Positions 36,831 through 48,240 are shown, counted from the stretch's first letter. The stretch is DNA of 64,000 nucleotides from Sabellastarte sp. h YS-2021 (GCA_964017235.1 OZ024938.1:61619816-61683815), one strand, 5' to 3'. Notes: generated from the sequence alone by a model not told the origin. A program made the numbers and translations.

Positions 36831-37289
36831 GCATCAGAGATGCCCGTACCCCACAGCCTAGGGAAATATTTTCAACACCATGAGATATAGAAGTACTGTA
36901 CCAGTACAAACTTCAGGATACTTTCAGAGCACTGTCAGTTATATAAAGGTCCAAACAATGTTTAGATGGAGAAATAATGTTTAAAAGAAAGATAATGCGT
37001 ATAAAGATGAAGTATTAAAACAAGTCAATTCAATAACAAGATGACAGCATTAATCAGTAAACTAAAATTCAACACTCTTTATCTACATCTGCATGGCCAA
37101 ATTATGGTTTAGATGGTTTGAATATTACCATGCATACAGAAGTGGTAATACATTTAATGAATGCTTATTGTGGTGTTGGAGCAAAATCTGTGGCTCACTT
37201 GATGAAATTCTATCTCTTACAATGGGAAGTTATGAAAGTAAAATTCTTAATAAATTCTAATACGACTTTTGCTTAATCTGCATCAAAAG

Positions 37290-38542
37290 ACAGACCCAAA
37301 GGTCCATGAAGATTTTAAAGGTCAAGGTCACTACGACAAGGTAAAAGGTCAAATTAAGGTCACACCATGATAATACACACCTATAGCCCCTAACCAATGT
37401 CCCTACCAAGTATTAACTTCCTACACCTTATGGTTTCCGAGATATAGCCCTGACAAGATTTTATAGGTCAAGGTCACTATGGCAAGGTCAAAGGTCAAAT
37501 CAAGGTCACACCATGATGCTGCACACCTACACCCCCTAACCAATGTCTCTACCAAATATCAACTTCCTACACCTTACAGTTTCCGAGATATAGCCCGGAC
37601 AAGATTTTATAGGTCAAGGCCACTACGGCAAGGTCAAATCAAAGTCAGACCATGACGCTGCACACCTACACCCCCTAACAAATGTCCCTACCAAATATCA
37701 ACTTCCTACACCTTATGGTTTCCGAGATATAGCCCGGACAAGATTTTATAGGTCAAGATCACTACAGCAAGGTCAAAGGTCAAATCAAGGTCACACCATG
37801 ACGTTGCACACCTACACCCCCTAACCAATGTCTCTACCAAATATCAACTTCCTACACCTTACGGTTTCCGAGATATAGCCCGGACAACATTTTATAGGTC
37901 ATGGTCACTACAGCAAGGTCAAAGGTCAAATCAAGGTCAGACCATGACGTTGCACACCTACAACCCCTAACCAATGTCCCTACTATGTATCAACTTCCTA
38001 CACCTTACAGTTACTGAGATATAGCCCGGACAAGGTTTTATAGATCAAGGTCACTACGGCAAGGTTAAACGTCAAATCAAGGTCAGACCATGATGTTGCA
38101 CACCTACAACTCCTAACCAATGTTTCTACCAAGTATCAACTTCCTACACCTTACGGTTTCCGAGATATAGCCCGGACAAGATTTTATAGGTCAAGGTCAC
38201 TACAGCAAGGTCAAATCAAGGTCAGACCATGACGTTGCACACCTATACACTCTAACCAATGTCCCTATCAAGTATCAACTTCCTACACCTTACGGTTTCC
38301 GAGATACAGCCCGGACAAGATTTTAAAGTTCAAGGTCACTACGGCAAGGTCAAATCCAGGTCAGACCATGACGTTGCACACCTACACCCCCTAACCAATG
38401 TCCCTACCAAGTATCAACTTCCTACACCTTACGGTTTCTGAGATACAGCCCGGACAAACTATTTCCCGCCACCCGCCCACCCGCCCATCCGGACACCATG
38501 GGTGAAAACAATACCCCGACAGCCCTTAAGGGCTGTGGGGTA
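37290..38542. repeat. 139/146-bp tandem array capped by a GC palindrome
   Basis: Eight copies; the TTTCCGAGATATAGCCC anchor (one copy diverged) lies at 37434, 37580, 37719, 37865, 38011, 38157, 38296 and 38435. Two unit lengths differ by a 7-bp AAAGGTC repeat. It ends in a 31-base near-perfect palindrome (38512-38542: TACCCCGACAGCCCTT facing AAGGGCTGTGGGGTA, one bulge). Same architecture as 8390-9240. Confidence 0.8.
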
Positions 38543-38639
38543 AAAACCGTAAGTGCGCAGACTACACAAAACAAGCATTCTGATGCATACAATTATCTCC
38601 CGCCATATTAATTAGATGTACTAAAGATAGTGGAATATA

Positions 38640-39270
38640 AATTTTCTTGTGAGATGGAGGCACATGTAGAAGTGACAACAAGCAAGAGGCACTTTAATGT
38701 TTGATTGCAATACTTTTAAAGACAAAAGGCATTTGCTCATTTTAGTAGCTATTACTCTGCCATCCAAAGTGCTACAGTTCTGCAACTTTACTATGTAGTA
38801 GATCAACCCAAAGTAGGTGAAGGACATATTTAGAAGAAATTGCCTATCTGTAACACTTTTAGAGATAAAAGACATTCACTCATTTTAGTGGCTCTTACTC
38901 TGCCATCCAAAGAGCTACAGTTCTGCAACTTGCCCAAAAGTAGGTGAAGGACTTACTTAGAAGAAATTGTCTATGTGCAATACTTTTAAAGATAAAAGGA
39001 ATTTACTCATGTTAGTAGCTGTTACTCCGCTATGCAGAAGAGCTACAGTTGTGCAACTTCACTATGTGGTAGATCACCCCAAAGTAGGTGTACGACTTAT
39101 TTAGAAGAAATTGCCTATCCAAAATACTTTTAAAGATAAACGGAATTTACTCATTTTAGTAGCTATTACTCAGTTATGCAAAGAGCTACAGTCGTGCAAC
39201 TTCACTATGTGGCAGATCACCCAAAAGTAGGTGAATGACTTATTTAGAAGAAATTGCCCATCTGCAATAC
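38640..39270. repeat. 144-bp tandem repeat A
   Basis: AGAAGAAATTG anchors at 38832, 38959, 39103 and 39247. The unit contains AGAGCTACAGT, GCAACTTCACTATGTGG and AAAGTAGGTGAA blocks that recur in diverged form in the 321-bp unit. Confidence 0.8.
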
Positions 39271-39288
39271 TTTTACAGATAAAAGACT

Positions 39289-39610
39289 CCAAAAATTGAA
39301 CCATTTCTTCCTTTTACCTTTCCAGATATATCCTCAAAATTTCATCGAAATCCATCCATACGTTTTTGAGTTATCTGTCTTTAAAAATCACATTTCATGG
39401 ATCCAGGAGATCCAGACAGTCATCCGGATCACTCCAAAAATTGAGTCATTTTTCCTTTTACCTTTTCAGACATATACTGAAAATGTCATCGAAACCCGTC
39501 CATAAGTTTTTCAGTTATCTGTCTTTAAAAAATACATTTCACTGATCCAGAGGATCCAGATAGTGATCCGGAACACACCAAAAATTGAATCATTTCTTCC
39601 TTTTACCTTT
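39289..39610. repeat. 144-bp tandem repeat B
   Basis: CCAAAAATTGA anchors at 39289, 39433 and 39578; contains TTCTTCCTTTTACCTTT, GATCCAG and GTGATCCGGA. Not similar to repeat A despite equal length. Confidence 0.75.
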
Positions 39611-39618
39611 TGAGACAT

Positions 39619-40800
39619 ATGAACAACATATTTGAAAAGATTAGCCTAACTTCAATACTTTTTAAGATATTTCACATTTACCTCTGTCATTATTTCGCTA
39701 CAAATAACAAAACAGCTATTACTCACTTATGGCATACTATGAAACTCCAAACTATATGTCATCTTATAGTTAAGGACAAAGTAGCTGAACAACATATTTT
39801 AGGAAAATACTGTAACTGCAAGAGTTTTGGAGTTACAAAGGGTTTACTCAATGGTAAGAATTTTAAAGTAGCTATTTCTCAGCTGTACAATGTGGGACAG
39901 CTCTGAAACTTTACCATGTGATAGCTTACCCAAAACTAGATGAACAACATATTTGAAAAGATTAGCCTAACTTTAATACTTTTTAAGATATTTCACATTT
40001 ACCTCTGTCATTATTTTGCTACAAATAACAAAATAGCTATTACTCACTTATGGCATGCTATGAAACTCCAAACTCTATGTCATCTTATAGTTAAGGACAA
40101 AGTAGCTGAACAACATATTTTAGGAAAACACTCTAACTGCAATAGTTTTAGAGTTACAATGGCTTTACTCAACAGTCAGAATTTCAAAGTAGCTATTACT
40201 CAGCTATCCAAGGTGCAACAGGTCTGAAACCTTACTATGTGATAGCTTACCAAAAAGTAGATGGACAACATATTTGAAAAGATTTCCCTAACTTTAATAC
40301 TTTTGAAGATATTTGACATTTACTTCTTTTGTTATTTAGCTACAAATGAGAAAATAGCTATTAGTCACTTATGGCATGCAATAGAACCCCAAACTATGTA
40401 CCATCTTATAGCTAAGGACAAAGTAGCTGAACAACATATTTTAGAAAAACACTCTAACTGCAGTAGTTTTGGAGTTACAATGGCTTTACTCTACAGTCAG
40501 AATTCCAAAGTAGCTATTACTCAGCTATCCAAGGTACAACAGGTCTGAAACTTTACTATGTGATAGCTTACCAAAAAGTAGATGGACAACATATTTGAAA
40601 AGATTTCCCTAACTTTAATACTTTTGAAGATATTTGACATTTACTTCTTTTGTTATTTAGCTACAAATGAGAAAATAGCTATTAGTCACTTATGGCATGC
40701 AATAGAACCCCAAACTATGTACCATCTTATAGCTAAGGACAAAGCTGAACAACATATTTCAAGAAAAAACTCTAACTGCAATACTTTTTGAGTTATGAGT
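39619..40800. repeat. 321-bp tandem repeat, about 3.7 units
   Basis: Units start at 39619, 39940, 40261 and 40582, exactly 321 bases apart. Since 321 is a multiple of 3, each unit carries the same open frame of about 95 codons (MNNIFEKISLT... or MDNIFEKISLT...). Internally each unit is a dimer: GAACAACATATTT and GCTATTACTCA each occur twice. No known domain; coding is doubtful. Confidence 0.85.
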
Positions 40801-41051
40801 CCTGTACTCAAAGTAGCTAAAATTGCTATTACTCACTTATCTTTAGGCCCAAGTCCACAAAACCCAAAAAAATTTTCAAGGGCATGACAATTAATTTACA
40901 AAAAATCTGTAGCTGTAGCAGTTTTGTAGAAATCTGCGTGACACACTAACGCACACACCCACGCACAGGATGCATTTTATAATCTCCCTCCCAGGCTAAA
41001 GCCTGGCGGGAGATAACAATACAGTGCGCATGTTGTTGCGTACATTTAGCT

Positions 41052-41228
41052 TAGGCCATAAATGGACGAGCATCGATAATAGAGAACACAGCAATACAGA
41101 CAAAATATAGTGCGACAAACAGGCATATCAAAATCACATTTATAATAATATTTATTGAATTAATAATGAAACCGGTCTTTATAATAGAAATAAAGTCCTC
41201 ATGCTGTGCTCGTCCATTATCCGCCGGA
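41052..41228. mobile_element. MITE-like palindrome, ends ATGGACGAGCA
   Basis: AAATGGACGAGCA on the left and TGCTCGTCCATTAT on the right are inverted; between them is the CCGGTCTTTATAATAGAAAT block shared with 6895-6920. Confidence 0.45.
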
Positions 41229-41284
41229 AGTACTGTCCTTTTTCATAGCGGTCATAAAGTACTCACCCTCGCACTTATTTCTAC

Positions 41285-41465
41285 AACAAAATGGGCGCTC
41301 ACTGGTATTTCCGGTTTGCAGTAAACATAGCCGATAATAGAGATATATTGTCAAAATACATCACTTTCAAAGAAATGTTCTCCAGTATATTCAAAGCATT
41401 AATTTTGTTGAATGTCATTTGATAATTTGGTTGAAAAACATAAACTAAACCTCCAAATATAACAT
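41285..41465. mobile_element. Fragment of the GTGGCTTTCTACC MITE family
   Basis: Matches 48670-48860 over nearly its whole length (GCCGATAATAGAGATATATT, TACATCACTTTCAAAGAAAT, TGTCATTTGATAATTTGGTT). Both TIRs are missing. Confidence 0.6.
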
Positions 41466-41467
41466 AA

Positions 41468-42880
41468 ATCTAATCTAATCTAATCTACTGCTTTGCAGGC
41501 GCAATATCTTCCCACAAAGGGGAACTCAGTCCGCTAATTGTGCAAAATCATTATCATAGTGGGAGTCGAGGGGCATTCAGGGTCGGTAATCCAGAATTGT
41601 GGGTGTGACCAGGAGGGAAGAAGACTAAGTTGGGAAACTAGAGTTGAAGAGATGGATTTTGAGATGTTTCCTAAAAGATGCGACACTGTTTCTTACATGA
41701 AAGAGGAAAGAGTAACAAAGGACTGGAGCATAGTGACTGAAAGAATTAGAGAAGTGTTTGATTGATTTGTGAACTCTACGGTCAAAAGTGGGGGTTTGAA
41801 GGAACTTGAGTTTGGGGGTGCTTCGCCTTGTATTTTTGGAAGAGGTGTAGGGGTGAATTAATTCTCTTACGTAAACTGGCTGACCTTGGTTGAGAATTTT
41901 GTATGTAACGAGGCCAATTTAAATTGTAACCTGTACCTGACTGGGAGCCAATGGAGTTTTTTAGTCGAGGGGTAATGTGAGAGAATTTGGAGGAATGGGT
42001 GACAACCCTGCAGAGTGAGTTTTGGACTAGCTGCAATCTTTTTAACTCAAAATCAGTGAGCGATAAAAAGAGCGAATTGCAATAATCCAATCTGCTGCTC
42101 ACCAAAGCATTCCCTAACACAACTGATGTTTTAAGATCTAGAAGGGGACGAATTCTGTAGAGGTCTCTCGCATGAACTCTAGTGGATTACCTGTGACACG
42201 TGGTTTGAGAAATTGAAATTGGAGTCGAACACCACTCCGAGGTTCCTGACACTTTGTGCTGGTGAGACCTGATTTCCCAGAATATTGATAGGGAAGTGAG
42301 GGAGGAGTTGTTTACAATTTTTTGGTAGCCTATGAGAATAAACTCAGTTTTGTCTGGGTTAAGTTTTAATTTATTTGTAAACATGCAATTTTGAATGTCG
42401 TTTAGGCAGTTCTTTAGTTTTTGTATAGAGTGAGAGAAATTTGCTGGTGAGAGTGTTATGTATAACTGGGCGTCATCGACGTAAAAGTGGTAGTTAATAC
42501 TACTGCTCAGCTACACAAGTTTGTTGCCTACCGAAGTTTGTCACTTGCATTTTTTGACAATATAAAAGCCTCTTCACAATTATCTATCCTTGTACAGTTG
42601 TACATTATCATTATTAGTATGTATTTCATTTGTTTTGGTATCAATATTGCTTATCCTTAACAATTTTTAAGGTGGGTGACGAACTTGGGTAGTGAACGAA
42701 CTTGGGTAGCTGAGCAGTACTGTGGGAATGAATGATTGACTCGATTGGGTTAGTGTAGAGAGAGAAAAGAAGTGGATCAAGGATGGAGCCCTGAGGGACT
42801 CCATACTGGAGCACAGCAGGATGCGAGAGTGTATACTACCTACCTTGACCGAGTGTGCCCTTGTGTATGATTTAACCTTA
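41468..42880 (-). mobile_element. L2/CR1-type LINE remnant
   Basis: Minus-strand RT pieces in order: QYGVPQGSILDPLLFSLYTN (near 42.8 kb), FYVDDAQLYI (near 42.48 kb), LKLNPDKTEFILIGYQK and SRLDYCNSLFLSLTDFELKR then LQLVQNSLCR. The 3' end is followed by a TAGATTAGATTAGATTAG microsatellite (41468-41490 on the plus strand as TAATC), a usual tail for this group. A MITE (42503-42717) and decay split the ORF, and the 5' side is cut by the RTE element at 42880. Confidence 0.8.
42503..42717. mobile_element. TA-flanked palindromic MITE, family CTGCTCAGCCAGTG, copy 2
   Basis: 215 bp; TIR CTGCTCAGCTACACAAGTTT and the complement of CTGCTCAGCTACCCAAGTTC, with TA at 42501-42502 and 42718-42719. Inserted in the L2-type RT next to the catalytic motif. 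The subfamily differs from 16072-16288 after CTGCTCAGC. Confidence 0.85.
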
Positions 42881-45589
42881 CCTTACCTTAATTCTCTCTG
42901 TGCCAGGAGGCACACAAGGCTCCAACATCCTTCTTCCATTGTTGCCGATCTGTGGCTGCACGGCGTGCCAGGTTCCATGTGCCCCAGCCAGCACTGTTTC
43001 TCTCCACCTCCACCATTCTTCACCAGTTGTTTTTGGGTGGCCTCTTTTCCTTCTCCCTTCTGGTGTCCATCCAAGGGCCACAGCACAATCATCTCGCTGA
43101 TCCTTCATTAGGACATGCCCTATCCAGCTCTTCCTTCTCACCTCTTCGCTAACCCTGTCCATCTCTGCTGCCTCTAAGACCGTTGCATTTGAGATGTGTT
43201 GCTGCCACCTGACCTTCAGTATCTTTCTCAGACATTTGTTCTGAAAAGTGTCCAGCTTTTCCTCTTCTCCCTTTGTCAGCTTCCAGGTCTCACATCCATA
43301 AAGCAGGATTGACAGTACCAGGCACTTAAAGAGGGAGACTTTGGTTTTCCTGCTGATGTCGCTGGCTTGCCAGATGTTGGATATTTGTTTCAACTGTGCA
43401 CTGGCTAGGGCTATTCTCCTCCTGACGTCCACTGTGCCTCCTCCCTCTTTTGTCATGTTGGCCCCCAGATATGTGAAGCTTTCTACTTCCTCTACTTCAA
43501 TTCCCCGCACTCTCAGTTTCTCGTCACTCCTGCTGTTGGCCTTCATAACTTTATATTTCTTGTCATTCAGCTTCAGGACAACTTTTGCAGCATTTACTTC
43601 AAGCCTTGATGTTTTCTGTTGTAGATGGTTCATGGCAGACGAAAGGAGAGCCAGATCATCTGCAAAATCAAGGTCTTCCAGCATTGTTGTAAAATTCCAC
43701 CTGATTCCAGTTCTTTCGCCAACACCGCATTACCCAGTCAATCGCAATTCGAGGAAGAGCAATCCTGACATGCAGCAGCCCTGTTTCACCCCGGTCATCA
43801 CTGAGAACCACTCTGTTGTTACGCCTTCATCAATGACTGTGCACTGAAAATCCTCATAAAGGGCCTTGACCATCTGGACCATTTTTGTCGGGATTCCATA
43901 CTGGCGCATGATGATCCAAAGACTGTCTCTATGTATTGAATCAAAGGCCTTTTCAAAGTCGACAGAGTGTATATACAGAGTAGCATTCCATTCGTTGACT
44001 TGTTCTAAGATGTTTCTGAGGATGAATATCTGGTTGACAGTTCCTCTGCCTGTTCAAAAACTGGCTTGTTCCTTTCTGAGCGAAGAATCCATTTCTACTT
44101 GTATCCTGTTGATTAGGATCTTGCTGAGCACCTTGCTTGCCATAGGTAATAATGTGACTCCTCGCCAGTTTCCACACTCCTGTAGGTTGCCTTTCTTTGG
44201 AATTTTGTAAATAAATCCCTTTGTCCATTGCGTGGGAACTGTTTCCTTTTCCCAAATAAGGTCAAATATCCTTTTCAATTCAATGCTTGTTAGCTCTGGA
44301 TCTGCTCTGACCATCTCCGCAGTAATTTGGTCTGCTCCAAGGGCCTTTCCATTATTCAGAGTTTTCAGTGCATTTTTATTTCTTGCAACATTGGTGGCTC
44401 AGTTGAGATATCGAGCTCTTCTCCTTCTTCTTCCTGTGGTGGTTCTTCTGGTGCGTCTCTGTTTAGCACTTTCTGGAAATGCTCCTTCCATTTTTTCTTC
44501 CTGGCTTCCATGTTCTTCAGCAGCTCTCCATCCTTGCTCCTCACTGCAGCTAAATGTCTGTTGTTGTGGCCTGTCAGTTGTTTCACTATGCTGTAGAGTT
44601 CCTTCTGTCGGCCATTCTCTGCTGCTGCCTGAGCTCTCTGTGCCTTCTCTGCCACCCATCTCCTCTTGTATTCCCTGACATTTCTCTTCACCTCCCTGTC
44701 TTTCTCTTTGTATTCCTCCTTCATCCTGTTCTTGATTCTCTCTGAGCGTGTGCTGTCTATCCTGATCTTCGTTTCTTTCCTCTCATCTATCATTTTCCAG
44801 GTGCTGTCACTTATCCATGGTTTGCATCTCCCTTTCCCGAGTCCAAGTACTCCCTCTGCTGCACTGACATAGGCATTTCTTTGTTGTTTCCACACCTCTT
44901 CTATGTCCTCAGTCTCTGTCCTGTTCTCCTCCATCTTGCACCTCACTGACTCGCAGAACTTCTTCTTGGTTTCTTGACTTTCTTCATCCTTCAGCAGGGT
45001 TGAGATGAAAAACCCGCCCGGGTATTACCCGCCCGGGAAAACCCGGGAAATCCTGGGCTGGGCAATACTCCAAAAGTGGGCAATACTGGGCAATGCTATT
45101 TTTAAACCCAAATCTGGGGAAAAACCAATGCTGAAGTTTATTTAAGCTTCATAATACTCTAAACATGTGCAAAGTTTTATTATAAGTATATAACATATAA
45201 ATGGTAGTACATGAATACAATATTTAAATGGAATGAAAGATATCAGCACTGAATGAGTACATAAATGAAATTGTACATAACAACTTAGGCATTGGGGTCA
45301 TTTGAGGTTTAGAATAGCTCTACTTATTTCTATGCACTCACTGCCAGTGAAGCCATACTGTTAATGCAGTGCCTCAAAACCTTATTACTGACACGCCAGA
45401 GTTAAGCTGTCAAGCCAGAGTTTATACTACCTGATGATAGCCCTAGAATAGTGGGGTAAATAGTTTAATTGCAATCATGAAAGGGACAAGTATAAACCCC
45501 TCTTTTTTGTATTATATTTGAAAGTGACACCAGTAGCAAATATGTTTGATTGTTTATATATGCTAATGCACAGTTTTAATTCGGTGCGC

Positions 45590-45705
45590 AGAAAAAAAGC
45601 CTGGTGGAAAAAATGACAGTGGAAAGAAAGCCTGGTGGAAAAAATGACAGTGGAAAAAAAGCCTGGTGTGTTTTGAAAAACATGGAAAAAAAGCCTGGTG
45701 TTTTT
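45590..45705. repeat. Short tandem repeat GAAAAAAAGCCTGGTG
   Basis: Four copies of AAAGCCTGGTG spaced by AAAAAATGACAGTGGAAA-like segments inside the 2-kb hAT element. Confidence 0.75.
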
Positions 45706-45829
45706 TTTTTCTAAACATATTCACAATTAATGATGAAGTAGAACTGAACCATTAATTTATTATCTATGTATTATTTAAAACCTTCCATTACTGTCAAATG
45801 GATTGAGAAGTCTTTCAAGTACCTACTGT

Positions 45830-46270
45830 TAGTGCTGTAACGAGTTGACCGAAACTCGAGTCGTAACTCGGTGGGCGATATTTGGGACCACATCGATTTA
45901 CGTAATTTAAACTCGAGTTTTTAAGAAATAAATTATGATATACTAGTCTTGTTATAAAACCAGCACTTTTACAATTTATCTAACCATAAAGACAAAAAAT
46001 TCAATGAGCAATGGCCGTTTTTTTATTTCCTTATTTACGTGGATGTTCCATAATGTGCTCATACATACCTGTACAATTTAACCGGCAATAGAATATATTT
46101 CCTTGCAATAGAATGGTACTAAATACGTCAATGGCGGATCCCTTGATGACAATATTTGGACATTATTATTTTATTTATATTTGTGTCATTTACTCGAGTT
46201 CAACTCGAGTTCAACTCGCATCTAACAAGCGAGCGTCGATCTACAGAAATCACTGTTGATTACAGCTCTA
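45830..46270. mobile_element. hAT-type MITE, 441 bp, TSD CCTACTGT
   Basis: TIRs TAGTGCTGTAA / TTACAGCTCTA (one mismatch) with identical CCTACTGT at 45822-45829 and 46271-46278. The subterminal region carries AACTCGAGT motifs at both ends. Inserted into the 2-kb hAT element. Confidence 0.9.
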
Positions 46271-48179
46271 CCTACTGTGGACTTCAGTACAAGATAAATT
46301 AGACTAAAACCACTGGCTGGATATAGTTGCAATTAGTAATTTATACATCCCACAATAAGGTGTTCCACTGTTAGCCTGGGAAACAAACTTTAATTGCTAA
46401 TACAGAAGACCCTTTATAGTAAGGTAACAACAGAACACCAGAGCACACTTAAAATGAACTATTGTATCTACTGAGGATTGGCTCTTGAACATGGCAATAC
46501 CTACTTGCAATTAGTGACATATACATCCAGCATTTTCCTGGGAATCCAAACATAATTGCATGTTTAGAAAAAGTTTCAGTTCCTTAAGTGATATACTGAC
46601 ATTATTTTAAAACAATCTCTAAAAAGCAAATGAATTTTACATACTTTTGTATTCTATTTTGATCAAAATAAATTGTACTAGAAAAATAAATTCTAAGTAA
46701 CTATAAACATTTTTAGTCCAGTATAGTGGCTATTGCCTAGTAATGGTCATTATTACCCAGTTAGGAGAATTTTTTTTCTGACAGTATTATAATCTTTTAA
46801 AATATTGCCCAGTAAGAACAAGTTTTTAATCTGTGACAATATTATCACTTCTAATAGTCACAGACCATTTAATAGCACTAGTGCTCTTTATAAAGTAGTT
46901 AAAAATCTGTCTTTTTGAGTAATAAACCTATTAAGTCCAGTATTACCCGGTATTGCCCAGTAAAACCCGGGAAAACCCGGGTTTTCCCACTGGGCTGGGC
47001 AATACTCATAAAACCCGGGTTTTTCTCAACCCTGTCCTTCAGCAGATTAACATCGATCCTAGGCTTGACCTTGTTCTTGCTTCTGTGTATCTGAAGGCAT
47101 ATCTTGAAAGTAGTTCTCACTAGGTAGTGGTTGCTGTTGTTGTCCGTGCCTCTCTGTACCCGAGTGTCCTGTACAGATGATCTCCATTGCCCACTGATCA
47201 GGAGGTGGTCAATCTGATTGTTCACTCTCCCGTCTGCTGAGACCCACATTGCCTTATGAATGTCTTTGTGGGGAAACAGCGTTCCTGTTATTACAAGCCC
47301 AGTTGACAGAACTCGCATAGCGTCTCTCCTTTGTCATTCTGCGTTCCAAGTCCATGTTTACCCATCGTTCTCTCGTAGCCAGTGTTATCACTTCCTACCT
47401 TGGCATTTAGGTCACCCATGATGATGGTGATGTCGTTTCCACTGTTTCCTGGAGTTCCTGATACAATTGCTCCTTATCAACATCTTCCTTCTCATTGTGA
47501 GGGGCATAGACTTGTATGATGGCGATTCTTCTATACCTCGAGTAGAATCTGGCCATTATGATTCTCTTGTTGATAGGGGTCCACTCCATAAGCGATCATT
47601 CTGCTTGTTGGCTTATCATGATTTCAACCCCTCCCTCATGTACTTGCTCATCTCCACTGTAGATCAGTGCTTCTCCTTTCGCTGGCTTCATTCTTCCTGC
47701 TCCTGTCCATCTACACTCACTAATTCCTAGAATGTCCAGGTGGTACCCCTCCATCTCTTTCACTATCTGTGCTGTAGTTCCTCCTCTGTACATTGATTTA
47801 ACATTCCAATGCCCAATGGTGGACGTTGCTTTGGGACTTGCCAGAGATCTTGTCGGACGGTGAGCTTCCCGAAGGCTTTCACCCATCATTGTCATGGTGC
47901 CGGTGCTGGCGATACCCGCTCCTCCAAGGTTTTCATCTTGATTTGTAATGTCCGTAGTTTCTGTAACTAGCATCTTTTTTATAGGAGAAGGTAGTTAGCC
48001 TTCAGCCCAACCCCCAGTCTTAGAGGGCCAGGGTTTTCTGTCGGGGTTTCCTTCCCTTAGACTGTATTGGTCCACGTGCACAAGTGCAAACCCCCTATCT
48101 GCCACCCAGGGGATGCTCCTCTACCCTGTGCAGTCTCGGCGCGAGGGTATGATTTGAACCAGCTGTTAAATGTTAAATA

Positions 48180-48240
48180 TTCTCTTAAACACGGTGTTTA
48201 CTGGTAGAATGCCACTACAAGGAAAGATTATTGCAAAGAG
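48180..48240. mobile_element. End fragment of the GTGGCTTTCTACC MITE family
   Basis: CTTAAACACGGTGTTTACTG GTAGAATGCCACTA matches the right end of 48599-48903, with no left end nearby. Confidence 0.45.

Larger units (their letters stand above)
38593..41016. mobile_element. 2.4-kb tandem-repeat element with 12-bp inverted ends TTATCTCCCGCC
   Basis: TTATCTCCCGCC at 38593-38604 and its complement GGCGGGAGATAA at 41005-41016 bound three successive arrays: a 127/144-bp unit (38640-39270), a 144-bp unit of different sequence (39289-39610) and a 321-bp unit (39619-40800). The right end is a GC hairpin (CCCAGGC TAAA GCCTGG, 40990-41006). No transposase. Helentron/HINE-like by analogy with the other two capped arrays. 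Confidence 0.65.
44995..47034. mobile_element. hAT-type element, 2,040 bp, non-autonomous, TSD TCCTTCAG
   Basis: TIRs CAGGGTTGAGA / TCTCAACCCTG with 8-bp duplications TCCTTCAG at 44987-44994 and 47035-47042; both flanks continue as RTE LINE sequence. Ends are packed with AACCCGGG and GGGCAATACT motifs in both orientations. The interior is AT-rich with no transposase and contains a small direct repeat and a 441-bp hAT MITE. Confidence 0.92.
42880..48146 (-). mobile_element. RTE-type LINE, near full length, split by a hAT element
   Basis: Minus strand: APE endonuclease (GHWNVKSMYRGGTTAQIV, LGISECRWTGAGR at about 47.8 kb; IIQVYAPHN; NNQIDHLLI), linker, RT (NWRGVTLLPMASKVL at about 44.15 kb, FADD at 43655-43666) and a C-terminal part (LLYGCETW, HPKTT). 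The 3' tail is a GGTAA microsatellite at about 42880-42895. Flanks GTATGATTTAACC (42868-42880) and GTATGATTTGAACC (48147-48160) look like a 13-bp target duplication. Without the hAT insertion it is about 3.2 kb, the usual full length of RTE elements. Several frameshifts and stops make it inactive. Confidence 0.85.

Noticed and set aside
42821-44872. Several plus-strand open frames of 60-170 codons
   Set aside because: They are antisense shadows of the RTE LINE, whose minus-strand frames carry the recognisable RT motifs.
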